Source of the DNA: Acetatifactor sp. | GTDB lineage: Bacteria; Bacillota; Clostridia; Lachnospirales; Lachnospiraceae | Reading direction: 5' to 3' | DNA length: 52,474 nucleotides | Assembly: GCA_029055435.1 (NCBI GenBank) | Contig: JAIDDH010000028.1 | Span: forward strand, 1-52,474 | Shown here: positions 1 through 9,542 of the stretch, in pieces | Layout of the letters: each line of letters begins with the position of its first letter | Numbering within the stretch: position 1 is the stretch's first letter | Notes under the pieces: model-generated | What the model saw: only the letters and a program-made list of their open reading frames with translations | Databases searched by the model: none | What the model was told of the DNA's origin: nothing | Program-made: the position numbers and the translations under genes

Positions 1-5
1 AACGC

Positions 6-629
6 TTAGTCTATAGACATTCCCAGAGAACCGAGAATCTTTCCATAAGAATCCAGGTCAGGTATGAGGATAAAATATCCATTAATCTCAACCTCGTCAA
101 AAAACTGCGACTGAATCAGGAGGATATTATCCCCCATAATTCCAAATTCAATAGCGGGAACACTCAGAATCGCGCCTGCCATATCCACCGCCAGTTCCGG
201 TGGCGTGGGAAGTATTTTCAGATTGGTCATGGCCGAGAGTGAATTCAGATAAGCGCCGGTGATGATATTGCCCACCTCCATCATGGCGGAGAGCTCCATC
301 TCCGTAAATGCGCCTTCTCCCGGCATCATTCCCATCATCAGCTTGCCCAGCAGATGTCTTGCACTGCCCTGTTCCATAAGAAACATCATACTGCCGGTAA
401 TGTCTCCCTCAACGCCCAGATACACCCCTGCCATGATCTGCTCCTCACCGCCCATCACGGCTCCGACATCCTTAAACTCCAGGAGCTGAATCTGAGGGAC
501 TCTCATATCCACTTTGCAGCCCAACATCTGAGACAGTGCCGTCATGGCATTGCCGGCTCCAATATTGCCCAGCTCTCTCAGCACATCCACATAAGTCTCG
601 GATACTTTCTGAAGACTGATATTGCTCAT
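6..629 (-). CDS. cheC: CheC, CheY-P phosphatase
   Basis: Chemotaxis phosphatase that removes phosphate from CheY-P and, in Bacillus, partners with the CheD deamidase. The 207 residues contain two copies of the family's catalytic motif (D/S-x3-E-x2-N-x22-P): D15, E19, N22, P45 and S114, E118, N121, P144. Both copies look intact, so enzymatic activity is expected. Length is normal for CheC. It is the last complete gene before the left edge and lies 21 bases after cheW. CheD usually follows it and would lie outside the window. The start ATG has a GAAGGAGAT-type ribosome site in the gap. Confidence 0.93.
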   Translation of the reverse strand: MSNISLQKVSETYVDVLRELGNIGAGNAMTALSQMLGCKVDMRVPQIQLLEFKDVGAVMGGEEQIMAGVYLGVEGDITGSMMFLMEQGSARHLLGKLMMGMMPGEGAFTEMELSAMMEVGNIITGAYLNSLSAMTNLKILPTPPELAVDMAGAILSVPAIEFGIMGDNILLIQSQFFDEVEINGYFILIPDLDSYGKILGSLGMSID

Positions 630-650
630 ATTGATCTCCTTCTAACTACT

Positions 651-1145
651 TTATGCATTCTCCTCAATTGTGATTGCATTCAAATCCAACAGCGAAATGA
701 GCTCGCCGCCATTCTTGCCGATACCGTTGATAAAGCTCGCCACATTATCCTTAACCTCATGGGCAGCCCTCTCAATATCGCTGTCGGCCAGAGTAACCAC
801 TTCCCGGACTTCATCTACCACAATACCGAGATTACCCACGGCCTCGCTCTTCAAAATGATGATTCTGGTGGCTCTGGTGTACTCATCTGCGGGAAGTCCC
901 ATCTTCAGGCGGATGCTGATTACAGGCACCACCTCACCGCGCAGATTGATCACGCCTTTTAAGTATGCGGGTACCTTGGGTACCCTGGTAATGTTTTGCA
1001 TTCTCACGATATTGTCAATATAGCGGATATCAATGCCATACTGTTCTTCCCCAAGGCGGATGACTATGAACTGAAAACGCTCCTCCGCGGGGCCTGCAAT
1101 CTCATTCGCTTTCACGACTTCATTTTTGATGCTCAGCTGATCCAT
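651..1145 (-). CDS. cheW: CheW, chemotaxis coupling protein
   Basis: Adaptor that links chemoreceptors to the CheA kinase in the membrane-associated signalling array. The 164 residues form one CheW domain (roughly 25-160), recognisable from EEQYGIDIRYIDNIVRM and the LKGVINLRGEVVPVISI strand region that contacts receptors and CheA P5. There is no receiver domain, so it is CheW and not CheV. It lies 18 bases downstream of cheA and upstream of cheC within the che end of the operon. The first 20 or so residues are a short N-terminal extension before the domain. Confidence 0.93.
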   Translation of the reverse strand: MDQLSIKNEVVKANEIAGPAEERFQFIVIRLGEEQYGIDIRYIDNIVRMQNITRVPKVPAYLKGVINLRGEVVPVISIRLKMGLPADEYTRATRIIILKSEAVGNLGIVVDEVREVVTLADSDIERAAHEVKDNVASFINGIGKNGGELISLLDLNAITIEENA

Positions 1146-1163
1146 ATGTATGCTTCTCCTTCC

Positions 1164-3257
1164 TTACAGTAACGCATTGGCATCCAGAATCAATGCCACC
1201 TCGCCGTCGCCCAGAATCGTTGCGCCGCTGATAAACTTGCACTGTTTAATGTAAGCGCCCAGAGACTTGATAACAATTTCCTGCTGCCCCAGCAGTTCGT
1301 CCACAACCAGTCCTGCCGTTTTGTCACCTTTTTTCACGATGACCACGATCAGACCTTCTTCCTCATCTCTGTTGCTCTCGATATCAAGCAAATGATTCAT
1401 ACGGATCAGAGGAATGACCGTGCCGCGCAGATTAATCACTTCCTTATTCTCCACCAGCTTGATGTCTGTGGGAAGAATATCTTCAATGGCCTGAATGGAG
1501 CCCAGAGAAATAGCATATTTCTCGTCTCCCACAACCACCATCAACGCCTGGATAATAGCCAGTGTCAGCGGAAGTCTGATGGTCCATGTACTTCCCTCTC
1601 CCAGCTTTGACTTCACTTCAACTTCGCCGGAGAGCGACTCAATCTTGGACTTCACCACATCCAGTCCCACGCCGCGTCCCGAGACGTCCGTCACCTTCTT
1701 GGCAGTGGAAAAGCTGGGCAGGAACAGAAGATTGATAATCTCCTTCTCGCTCATATTGACAGCCTGCTCCGGAGTGATGCTTCCTCTCTCAATAGCCTTA
1801 TTCTTAACGGCCTCCACATCGATGCCGTTACCATCGTCGCGCACCTCGATCACGACATTATTGCCGTCCTGATAAGCATCCAGGAAAATAGAACCCACAG
1901 GAGGCTTCCCTCTCTGGATACGCAGGTTGGCATCCTCCAGACCATGGTCTGCAGAATTGCGCAGCAAATGCATCAGCGGGTCGCCGATCTCATCCACCAC
2001 GGTACGATCCAGCTCGGTCTCCTCACCTGACATATACAGCTCCATCTTCTTGTTCAAGGTCTTGGACAAGTCGCGGATCATGCGGGGGAATTTACTTACA
2101 ACACTCTCAATAGGCACCATACGCACCTTCATCACGGACTCGTGAAGATTGGTGGTGACGCTCTCCAGATACTCGACCTGCTCATTGAATCCTGAGTTGG
2201 TATTCTGCTCCTGTCCGGACGCAGACACCAGAGAGTTCTTGGCAATAATCAGCTCGCTCACCAGATTCATCAGCACATCCAGCTTCTCGATATCCACACG
2301 CACAGTGCGGTTTACTACCGGCTTGCCTGTAGCAGGCTTTTTCTCATTGGGCTTTGCTGCCGCAGGAGCCGTCTGAGGTTTCTCCTCCACCACTGCGGGC
2401 GGTTTCGCCTGAGCAATCTCGGCTGCGGGAGCTGCTGAAGCCGCAGCGTCATCCATAGGCCGGTAATTTTTGGTCTCCTCAATCACCAGTGCTGCGCCCA
2501 CTGCGCCCTCAATCTCGGACACATCCTCCGCCGCCTTAATCAGCTCGTCCAGTTCTACATCTGTCAACACAATCAGTGTGAAATCCTTATCAAATTTCTC
2601 GTCCTCAACATCCTGTGCACTGGGATTGGAGACGATAATCTCACCCTTCTCCTCGATGGACTTGAACACAAGAAATGCTCTCGCCGCCTTCAGTATACAG
2701 CTCTCCTGCACAGTCACAGTCAGGCCGTATGCCTTCTTGCCCGCCTTTTCAGCCTCCGTAATCACATGAATCTGAGAGTCATCCAGCACAATATCGTTCC
2801 ACTTTTTATCGCTCTCCGAACTCTTGTCGGCAGCGCTGGCTTTCGGGGCCTGTGCGGAGGCATCCACCTTCCCTCCGGCTTTTAAAATATCGCCCAGCAG
2901 CTTAATCAGCGGCTCATTGTCGTTAGTTCCCTCATCCGCCGTAGCCTGAATATTATCAGTATACTCTTCCAGAGCATCCAGGCACTGAAAAAGCACATCA
3001 ATCAGCTCTGGCTGCACTTTGATATTGCCGTTTCTCACCTCGGAGAACACATTTTCCATATCATGAGTCAGGGTCTGCATCCTCTTGTACCCCATGGTGC
3101 CGGCCATACCTTTCAGGGAATGAGCCGCACGGAAAATCTCATTGATGGTGTCCATGTTCTCTGAATCTGCCTCCAGATCCAAAATCTGCGTATTCAGATT
3201 CTGCAAATGCTCCTTGGCCTCATCCAAGAAAATCTCAAGATATTGACTTACGTCCAT
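1164..3257 (-). CDS. cheA: CheA, chemotaxis histidine kinase
   Basis: Autophosphorylating kinase that passes phosphate to CheY and CheB. Domains in order over about 697 residues: P1 Hpt with the phosphorylated His46 in FRAAHSLKG; a P2 response-regulator docking region around 150-260; an Ala/Pro-rich linker; P3 dimerisation helices; P4 ATPase with an N box (HLLRNSADHGLE) and G boxes (DDGNGID, SGRGVGLDVV); and a C-terminal P5 CheW-like domain. An in-frame upstream start at 3299 exists. I choose the ATG at 3255-3257 because GGAGGAG lies just before it and the protein then begins MDVSQYLEIF, as in CheA homologues. cheB is upstream and cheW downstream. Confidence 0.93.
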   Translation of the reverse strand: MDVSQYLEIFLDEAKEHLQNLNTQILDLEADSENMDTINEIFRAAHSLKGMAGTMGYKRMQTLTHDMENVFSEVRNGNIKVQPELIDVLFQCLDALEEYTDNIQATADEGTNDNEPLIKLLGDILKAGGKVDASAQAPKASAADKSSESDKKWNDIVLDDSQIHVITEAEKAGKKAYGLTVTVQESCILKAARAFLVFKSIEEKGEIIVSNPSAQDVEDEKFDKDFTLIVLTDVELDELIKAAEDVSEIEGAVGAALVIEETKNYRPMDDAAASAAPAAEIAQAKPPAVVEEKPQTAPAAAKPNEKKPATGKPVVNRTVRVDIEKLDVLMNLVSELIIAKNSLVSASGQEQNTNSGFNEQVEYLESVTTNLHESVMKVRMVPIESVVSKFPRMIRDLSKTLNKKMELYMSGEETELDRTVVDEIGDPLMHLLRNSADHGLEDANLRIQRGKPPVGSIFLDAYQDGNNVVIEVRDDGNGIDVEAVKNKAIERGSITPEQAVNMSEKEIINLLFLPSFSTAKKVTDVSGRGVGLDVVKSKIESLSGEVEVKSKLGEGSTWTIRLPLTLAIIQALMVVVGDEKYAISLGSIQAIEDILPTDIKLVENKEVINLRGTVIPLIRMNHLLDIESNRDEEEGLIVVIVKKGDKTAGLVVDELLGQQEIVIKSLGAYIKQCKFISGATILGDGEVALILDANALL

Positions 3258-3345
3258 ACTCTCCTCCATTCTGCCGCAAACGGCTCTCGGTCTCTTCACT
3301 TTCTATGTTTACTCTATCTTACGCAGCAATTTTCGCCACACAGCC

Positions 3346-4437
3346 TCAGAAAAACCGCGTGCCCGTACACTGGGCAATCTTCTGGGCAATCTGCTCCAAC
3401 GGAGTTTCTGTGTCTGCCAGGCCTGCCGCCACCACGCTCTTAGGCATGCCGTACACGGTGCAGGTCTCTTTGTTCTGCGCGATCACATAAGTATCCTTCG
3501 CCTTGCGCAGAGAACGGATTCCCGCTGTGCCATCGGCTCCCATACCGGTCATCACCGCACAGATGATATGGTCAAATTTACTGTCCGCAAGAGATTCGTA
3601 CATATAATTGGCACTGGGTTTGACGCCCTCTCTGGGCGGCTCGTCAGTATAGTGGATGACATGTCTGCCTGCACCGGAACAGGTCACTGTCATGTGCTGT
3701 CCGCCCATGGCCACATACACCGTACCCTTCTTTAGCTCCTCGCCTTCGACAGCCTCCTTCACAGATACCTTGCTCAACTCATTCAGGCGTTCCGCCAAAG
3801 ACGCGGTGAATCCTTTGGGCATATGCTGCACCAAAAGAACCGGCGCATCCAGCTTTTCAGGCAGATATGGTATCACAGACTGCAGGGCTCTGGGCCCGCC
3901 CGTGGAGCTGGCTATGGCCACTATCTTGGAACCTGAACCGCTGCCCAAAGATTCCCTGACGCTCTGCTCCCCGCCCGCTTTCTGAGCCTGCTCCGCATCC
4001 TGCAGGGAGTTAAAATCAGGATATGCACCGCTTGCCACCACTTCCAGAATCTCCAAAAAGCGTTCGCGGAACAGCGCCTTGTCAGTCTTTGGCCCGGGCT
4101 TTTGCAAAAAGTCCAGCGCCCCCAGCGTCAGCGCATCCATCGTAATCTTCGCACCCTCGTATGTATGACTGCTCACCACCATGACTCTGGCGGCAATCTT
4201 TCTTTTACGCAGTTCCCTGAGAAGCTGCAGACCATCCATCATCGGCATACTGATATCCATAACCACGGCATCGTAGGACTTTTTTTGCAGAAACTCCAAC
4301 GCCTCCACACCATTCACTGCGATATCCGCCACTTCAAATCTCTTGTCACTGTTTATTATAGCACAAAACAGGCTTCTCATAAGTGCAGAGTCATCTACAA
4401 CCAGAACTTTTTTTGTGGTGCTTGTCTGATTCATCAT
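3346..4437 (-). CDS. cheB: CheB, receptor methylesterase/glutamine deamidase
   Basis: Adaptation enzyme that hydrolyses glutamyl methyl esters on chemoreceptors when phosphorylated by CheA. The N-terminal receiver (about 8-125) has the acidic pair in VLVVDDSALM and phospho-acceptor Asp61. The C-terminal methylesterase (about 170-360) has the catalytic Ser178 in SSTGGPRA, a His at 205 in VQHMPKGF, and the Asp in GMGADGTAG. Length of 363 is normal. It could start at the second Met. It is downstream of the PilZ gene and upstream of cheA. No cheR methyltransferase is seen in the window, so it must be encoded elsewhere. Confidence 0.93.
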   Translation of the reverse strand: MMNQTSTTKKVLVVDDSALMRSLFCAIINSDKRFEVADIAVNGVEALEFLQKKSYDAVVMDISMPMMDGLQLLRELRKRKIAARVMVVSSHTYEGAKITMDALTLGALDFLQKPGPKTDKALFRERFLEILEVVASGAYPDFNSLQDAEQAQKAGGEQSVRESLGSGSGSKIVAIASSTGGPRALQSVIPYLPEKLDAPVLLVQHMPKGFTASLAERLNELSKVSVKEAVEGEELKKGTVYVAMGGQHMTVTCSGAGRHVIHYTDEPPREGVKPSANYMYESLADSKFDHIICAVMTGMGADGTAGIRSLRKAKDTYVIAQNKETCTVYGMPKSVVAAGLADTETPLEQIAQKIAQCTGTRFF

Positions 4438-4462
4438 ATCACCCTCTTTTTTTCTCTACTCA

Positions 4463-5185
4463 CTATACTCTGTCCTTCTTGCGGTTCCTGCGCTCTTCTT
4501 CAAATATGAACCTTATGATTTCCTCACGGGTCTCCACATCCATATTATAATACTGCACCCGATGCTCAAAGACCCCCGGACGGTGCTCCAGCTCGCTCAC
4601 CGCCAGCACTTTTCCGATTATCTCATATTTTTTGATTTCCTTCCCCTTCAAAAGATGATAACTACAGTAAATCAGACTGCCCGTCTCATACTTCTGTCCG
4701 GACATAAAACGCAGTCCCCCGCCGCTGATATCCACGATGACACTGCGACGCAGAGGCAGCCCCGGCTGCAGCAGAGAAGGACTCATACGCTCCACCGCCT
4801 GCAGTTCTTCCTCCTCCAGACTTCTGGCACACATCTCCAGCGCACAGCTGAAACGATAGTACTCCCGACGCTGATACTTCCTCAGATTGCTGGTGAGCTC
4901 CACCCGCAGTATGTAAATATTATTGCTTTTGTATCTGTCCACAATGCGCGCAAAACACTGATACAGTCCTGTATCTCCGTAGAATACCAGATCATACTCA
5001 CTGTCCACCGGAAGCAGAATCAGCTTTGTCTGTTCCTGAGGCATAGTGATTTCCAGAGTGTCCTCGGATAAAATCTCATGCACCGTACTGTAATAGACTC
5101 TCTGACTCTCATCCTCCGCAATTCTGCTGCGATCAACCTCCCGCAGTTCAATTCTGTCCCCCAACGAAATAAACTTTGAAATCAT
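4463..5185 (-). CDS. ycgR: YcgR-like PilZ c-di-GMP-binding flagellar brake protein
   Basis: Predicted c-di-GMP receptor acting on the flagellar motor (YcgR/YpfA family). The 240 residues show an N-terminal YcgR-type domain (about 5-100) and a PilZ domain with both ligand motifs: R107-x3-R111 in QRREYYRF and the D-x-S-x2-G motif at D152, S154, G157 in VDISGGG. Its place between flhG and cheB fits the arrangement in other clostridial fla/che operons. In Bacillus the homologue slows swimming by contacting the stator MotA (established for the family). That this one does so is inference. Confidence 0.85.
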   Translation of the reverse strand: MISKFISLGDRIELREVDRSRIAEDESQRVYYSTVHEILSEDTLEITMPQEQTKLILLPVDSEYDLVFYGDTGLYQCFARIVDRYKSNNIYILRVELTSNLRKYQRREYYRFSCALEMCARSLEEEELQAVERMSPSLLQPGLPLRRSVIVDISGGGLRFMSGQKYETGSLIYCSYHLLKGKEIKKYEIIGKVLAVSELEHRPGVFEHRVQYYNMDVETREEIIRFIFEEERRNRKKDRV

Positions 5186-5216
5186 GCCATATCTCCCCTA
5201 TTTAATTCTTAATATT

Positions 5217-6086
5217 TTAATTTCTTGATATTATGTGTGAAAAAAATGCTGCCATGCCTCGCCTGGGCTGACGCTGTTCCTCTTCCTTATCCAAAAGCCT
5301 GCGGGCAATGCGCTCATAGGCCTGCGCGGATCTGGCCCCCGGATTCTGCAAAGATATGGGCGTCTGCTGCATCACGGCCTGCGCCAGAAGCGGATCCTGC
5401 GGGATGCTGCCCAGATAGGTCATGGGAATCTTTAAGTATCTGGTCACCACAGTATTCAGTTTATTGAATAAATTATGTCCTTCCGCTTCCTTCCCCACAC
5501 GGTTGGCCAGCATTTTTACCTTTGTGTCCGACTCTTTAAAACGAGGATGCCGATATAGCGCTTTTAAAAGCGAATAAGAATCCGTGATGGATGTCGGCTC
5601 CGGCGTAGTCACCAGAAGAATCTCTCCGCTGGCAACCAGAAACTCCAACACCGCGTCCGAGATGCCCGCGCCTGTGTCCACCACGATAATGTCCGCGATG
5701 GCATCCAGCTCCGTCAGATTCTGTATGATATAATCCAGATAGTCCCTGCTGAGATTGGACATACCCGCAATCCCTGAGCCGCCGGAGATAAATCCTACCT
5801 CCAGGGGGCCCCAGGTGATGATATCCCGAATATTTTTTCCCTGATAAATCAAATCAAAAAGGTTGTGCTTGGGAACCGCACCAAACATAATCTCGATATT
5901 TGCAAGTCCAAAATCGGCGTCGAGAATAATCACGCGCTTCCCCAGCTTGCGAAACCAGATAGCCAGATTGATGGCAGTGTTGGACTTACCCACGCCGCCC
6001 TTACCGCTGGTGACCGTAATCACTCTGGCCAACGGCCGGGACTGTCGGTTTGCCTTTATGATTCGTAATTGTTCCGCCTGATCCAT
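5217..6086 (-). CDS. flhG: FlhG (YlxH/FleN), MinD-like ATPase for flagellar number
   Basis: SIMIBI-class ATPase of the MinD/ParA type that sets flagellar number and placement with FlhF. The 289 residues start with a short polar stretch that matches the position of the FlhF-activating helix, followed by the deviant Walker A motif SGKGGVGKS (two lysines, K29 and K34), a switch region around ILDADFGLAN, and IIVVDTGAGIS. The gene follows flhF by 33 bases, as in Bacillus. It ends in a basic and amphipathic segment (MAAFFSHIIS) that may serve as the membrane-targeting sequence. Confidence 0.9.
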   Translation of the reverse strand: MDQAEQLRIIKANRQSRPLARVITVTSGKGGVGKSNTAINLAIWFRKLGKRVIILDADFGLANIEIMFGAVPKHNLFDLIYQGKNIRDIITWGPLEVGFISGGSGIAGMSNLSRDYLDYIIQNLTELDAIADIIVVDTGAGISDAVLEFLVASGEILLVTTPEPTSITDSYSLLKALYRHPRFKESDTKVKMLANRVGKEAEGHNLFNKLNTVVTRYLKIPMTYLGSIPQDPLLAQAVMQQTPISLQNPGARSAQAYERIARRLLDKEEEQRQPRRGMAAFFSHIISRN

Positions 6087-6119
6087 ATAAACGGCCTCCT
6101 TAACCGGCTCCCATACTCA

Positions 6120-7358
6120 TCAAGCTTTACCTCCCAAAAGCTGCTTTACAGTTTTTTGCGGGTTGAATTTCTCGATGTCGTTTGGTACGTTTTGTCCACA
6201 AGTAATGTACGCAATCGGCGTATCAGCGTGAATTTTCAAGTTCAAAAGATTTCCCATTGTTGTCGTCTCATCCAGTTTGGTAAAAATCAGCTGATAGTCT
6301 GCTATCTCCTTGTAATTGTCTGCAATCTTCAACAAATCCCTGTATTTCGTGGTAGCGCTGAGCACCAGAAAGACCTGAGTCTGCACCTTGTCCCCCAAAA
6401 CCTCCAGATAACTCTTCATCTGCTCAAGCTGCTCCGCGTTCTGATGCGAGTGTCCCGCGGTGTCCACAAAAATATAGTCGTATTCCTTAAATGCTTCCAC
6501 CGCCGTCTGAAACTCCTCCAGACTGTATATCACCCGAAAAGGCACTTCCAGAATCTGAGCGTAGGTACGAAGCTGTTCTGCCGCCGCGATGCGGTAGGTG
6601 TCCGCAGTGAGCAGGGCTGTTTTCTTCTTCTCCTCCACCGCAAAATTACTGGCAAGCTTTGCTATCGTGGTGGTCTTGCCCACACCGGTAGGTCCGATGA
6701 AGAACACCACTCTGGGCCCCTTGTCCGCAGGCTGGATACCCTCGGATTTGCCGAACTTTAATATAATCTTCTGATAAATGTTGGCAAGGATATAGTCGAA
6801 GGGAGTGTTAGGCTTTCTGTTTTTATCCACATCCTCCAGTATCTGATTGGCATATTTCTCTGCCACCTCATTCTCTATCATAGTGTTATATAATAGACGG
6901 ATAAACTTTTCCTGTTCATCATCCTTTTCCTGCTCCGGGCTCTTCTCGGCTGCCGCCTTGTCGCCCTCCTCCCCGTTCTCCTGCTCCTCGGCAGCCCGAT
7001 CGCTCTTTTCTGCGCTCTCGCTCTGCCTGAGCTGGCTCTCCAGAAGTGTCTGCAGACTGTCCAGCTTTTTCTCGATGCTGCTCTGACTCGCCAGCGCGTC
7101 CTTATCCTCATTTCCCTGTGTACCGGAAGCAATATTAAACACGGCCTTCGGATCCGGTTCTCTGCGCACCGGCCTTGCAGGCTCTCTCTCATCCTCCAGA
7201 GCCACCGTCACCTCGATCTGCTTTGACTTAAATGCGGCAAAAAGTCCCTTGGGTTTTACCTGTCGCACATTCATGATGACAACACCTTCCCCAAGCTCTT
7301 TTTTTGCGGCCTCCACAGCCTCTTCTTCCGTTTTGCCCAAAAATTTTTTGATAATCAT
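6120..7358 (-). CDS. flhF: FlhF, SRP-type GTPase for flagellar placement
   Basis: GTPase related to Ffh/FtsY that marks where flagella are built. The 412 residues have a basic N domain start (MIIKKFLGKT), a poorly conserved, charged Glu/Lys/Gln-rich linker (about 60-150), and a G domain with P loop GPTGVGKTT at about 222-230, a DTYRIAAAEQL I-box region, DTAGH as G3, and TKLDET as G4. The start ATG overlaps the flhA stop by one base (TAATG), which suggests translational coupling. flhG follows. Confidence 0.93.
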   Translation of the reverse strand: MIIKKFLGKTEEEAVEAAKKELGEGVVIMNVRQVKPKGLFAAFKSKQIEVTVALEDEREPARPVRREPDPKAVFNIASGTQGNEDKDALASQSSIEKKLDSLQTLLESQLRQSESAEKSDRAAEEQENGEEGDKAAAEKSPEQEKDDEQEKFIRLLYNTMIENEVAEKYANQILEDVDKNRKPNTPFDYILANIYQKIILKFGKSEGIQPADKGPRVVFFIGPTGVGKTTTIAKLASNFAVEEKKKTALLTADTYRIAAAEQLRTYAQILEVPFRVIYSLEEFQTAVEAFKEYDYIFVDTAGHSHQNAEQLEQMKSYLEVLGDKVQTQVFLVLSATTKYRDLLKIADNYKEIADYQLIFTKLDETTTMGNLLNLKIHADTPIAYITCGQNVPNDIEKFNPQKTVKQLLGGKA

Positions 7359-9403
7359 TATGCTGTCACCATCCCAACTGACTGTAATTCAACATTTGAT
7401 TCCACCTCATTGTAGGACACCACCACCAGATCCCTGTAGTAATCCTCCGTCAGACGCTTAAAATAAATACGCACGATAGGAGACGTGATAATAATCGGAG
7501 CCTTGCCCAGATTCTCCAGCTTCTTAATCTCTGCGCCCACTGAATCGATGATGGCCCGCGCTCTGGCAGGGTCTATATTCAAAAATGCTCCTGTCTCCGT
7601 CTGTTTCACACTGCCCATAATCTCCTGCTCTACCTTGGGATCCAGAGTCACCACACTGGTGGCCTCATGGGAAAGGAAGAACTTGGTGGAAATAGCACGC
7701 TTTAAGCTCTGACGCACATACTCTGTCAGAATATCCGTGTCTCTTGTAGTGGTGGCATAATCCGCCAGTGTCTCCATGATGGTGAGCAAATCCCTGACAG
7801 AGATGCTCTCCCTCAGGAGATTCTGAAGCACCTTCTGCACCTCGCCGAGTCCCAGAAGCTTTGGTACCAGCTCCTCCACCAGAGATGGATTGGTCTCCTT
7901 CAGGTTGTTGACCAGATTCTGTACATCCTGACGGGTCAAAAGCTCCGCGATATACTGCCGGATGATCTCCGTGAGATGCGTGGCGATGATGGAAGGCGGA
8001 TCCACGACCGTGTAGCCCAGACTCTCCGCACGCTCCCTCTGTCCCTCTGTAATCCATGTAGCAGGCAGATGGAAGGAAGGCTCGAAGGTTGGAATACCAG
8101 TGATCTCCTCCTCCACATAGCCCGGGTTCATAGCCATATAGTGGTCAAAGAGGATTTCTCCCTCACTGACCTGTATGCCCTTGATCTTAATAATATACTG
8201 ATTGGGATTTAACTGAATATTGTCGCGCAGACGGATAATGGGAACCACCGTACCCAGCTCCAGCGCGATCTGTCTTCGTATCATAACCACGCGGTCCAAC
8301 AGATCTCCGCCCTGATTGACATCCGCCAGCGGGATGATACCGTAACCGAATTCCAGCTCGATGGGATCCACCTGCAAGAGACTGTTCACATTCTCCGGCT
8401 GCCGGATCTCCTCCGCCGCCACTTCCTCGCTGTCCACCTCCTGCTCGATCTGAGCAATCTCCAGCGAACCGGCTATCATTCTGCCGCCCACCACAAAGAG
8501 CATGCCCATGCCCACAAACAGGATGGTATTCAAATCCGTGGCGATACCCAAAAACGCCAAAGTCGCACCCACCAGGTACAACACCTTGGGCACGCCGAAA
8601 AGCTGCTTTAAGATTGCGGGACCAAACTCCGCCTCCTTGCCTCCCTTGGTCACCAGAATACCGGTGGACAATGAAATCAACAGGGAGGGGATCTGGCTCA
8701 CCAGACCGTCACCGATGGTCAGAATGCCGAAGGTGTCAAGAGCAGTTCCAATCTCCATACCGTTTCGCAGCACACCCATGGCGATACCACCAATCAGATT
8801 GATAGCTGTCAGCAGAAGACCTGCAACGGCATCTCCCTTTACATACTTCACAGCACCGTCCATGGAACCGAAGAAGCTGGATTCCAGCTGAATCTTCTCA
8901 CGTCTGATCTGGGCCTCTCTGTCATCTATGGCGCCGGTGTTCAAGTCCGCATCAATGGCCATCTGCTTACCGGGCATTGCATCCAGGGTAAATCTCGCCG
9001 TCACCTCAGCCACACGCTCGGAACCTTTATTGATTACCAGAAACTGAACCAGAATCAGAATAATAAATACGATGGTACCCACAATCAGGTCGCCGCCGCC
9101 TACAAACGCGCCGAAAGTCTTTACCACATTACCGGAGTCCCCGGTGGTGAGAATCAATCTCGTGGACGAAACATTCATAGCAATTCTGAAAATGGTGGTA
9201 AACAGCAAAATCGTCGGGAAATAAGACAAATCCAAAACTTCCTTGGAAAACATACACACAAACAAAATCGTAAATCCTACGGCAATATTAAACGCCATAA
9301 AAATATCCAACATAAACGCAGGAAGGGGCACGATAAACATGATGAAAGCAACCAACATATAAATGGCTACAATGGCATCTGTTTTCTTTAATCTAGCACT
9401 CAA
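7358..9403 (-). CDS. flhA: FlhA, flagellar export gate protein
   Basis: Largest membrane subunit of the flagellar type III export gate. It uses the proton motive force and docks chaperone-substrate complexes. The 681 residues show about eight N-terminal membrane helices (roughly 15-330), including a conserved FHIPEP-family loop around ARFTLDAMPGKQMAIDAD, then a large cytoplasmic domain. The start codon is TTG (9401-9403), supported by GGAGG eight bases upstream. The 139-base gap before it, after flhB, is unusually structured and described separately. Confidence 0.94.
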   Translation of the reverse strand: MSARLKKTDAIVAIYMLVAFIMFIVPLPAFMLDIFMAFNIAVGFTILFVCMFSKEVLDLSYFPTILLFTTIFRIAMNVSSTRLILTTGDSGNVVKTFGAFVGGGDLIVGTIVFIILILVQFLVINKGSERVAEVTARFTLDAMPGKQMAIDADLNTGAIDDREAQIRREKIQLESSFFGSMDGAVKYVKGDAVAGLLLTAINLIGGIAMGVLRNGMEIGTALDTFGILTIGDGLVSQIPSLLISLSTGILVTKGGKEAEFGPAILKQLFGVPKVLYLVGATLAFLGIATDLNTILFVGMGMLFVVGGRMIAGSLEIAQIEQEVDSEEVAAEEIRQPENVNSLLQVDPIELEFGYGIIPLADVNQGGDLLDRVVMIRRQIALELGTVVPIIRLRDNIQLNPNQYIIKIKGIQVSEGEILFDHYMAMNPGYVEEEITGIPTFEPSFHLPATWITEGQRERAESLGYTVVDPPSIIATHLTEIIRQYIAELLTRQDVQNLVNNLKETNPSLVEELVPKLLGLGEVQKVLQNLLRESISVRDLLTIMETLADYATTTRDTDILTEYVRQSLKRAISTKFFLSHEATSVVTLDPKVEQEIMGSVKQTETGAFLNIDPARARAIIDSVGAEIKKLENLGKAPIIITSPIVRIYFKRLTEDYYRDLVVVSYNEVESNVELQSVGMVTA

Positions 9404-9542
9404 AATGCGTTCCTCCTCTCCTGTTTATCATAATTCCTGTCATGCCGCTTATGCGGTATATCAAAATAGCTCATGAGAAAGGTTCGTCCTGCGAACCGTA
9501 GAATTTCTTAGCGGGCGTACTTTGACCGCTTAGAAATTCTTC
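9404..9542 (-). other. Structured flhB-flhA spacer with three hairpins
   Basis: This non-coding gap between flhB and flhA holds three hairpins. The first (9500-9540) has a 15-bp stem with one mismatch. The second (9481-9497) pairs GGTTCG with CGAACC around a 5-base loop and is followed on the minus strand by TTTCTC. The third (9442-9459) pairs ATGCCGC with GCGGTAT. The flhA ribosome site follows. Neighbouring genes in this operon mostly overlap or are under 40 bases apart, so a gap this long and this structured is an exception. It may be a dispersed repeat, an attenuator or an RNA processing site. No function is shown. Confidence 0.55.

Noticed and set aside
3258..3299. Upstream extension of CheA (MKRPRAVCGR...)
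   Set aside because: The extra residues are unlike CheA N termini, and the ribosome site lies directly before the inner ATG.
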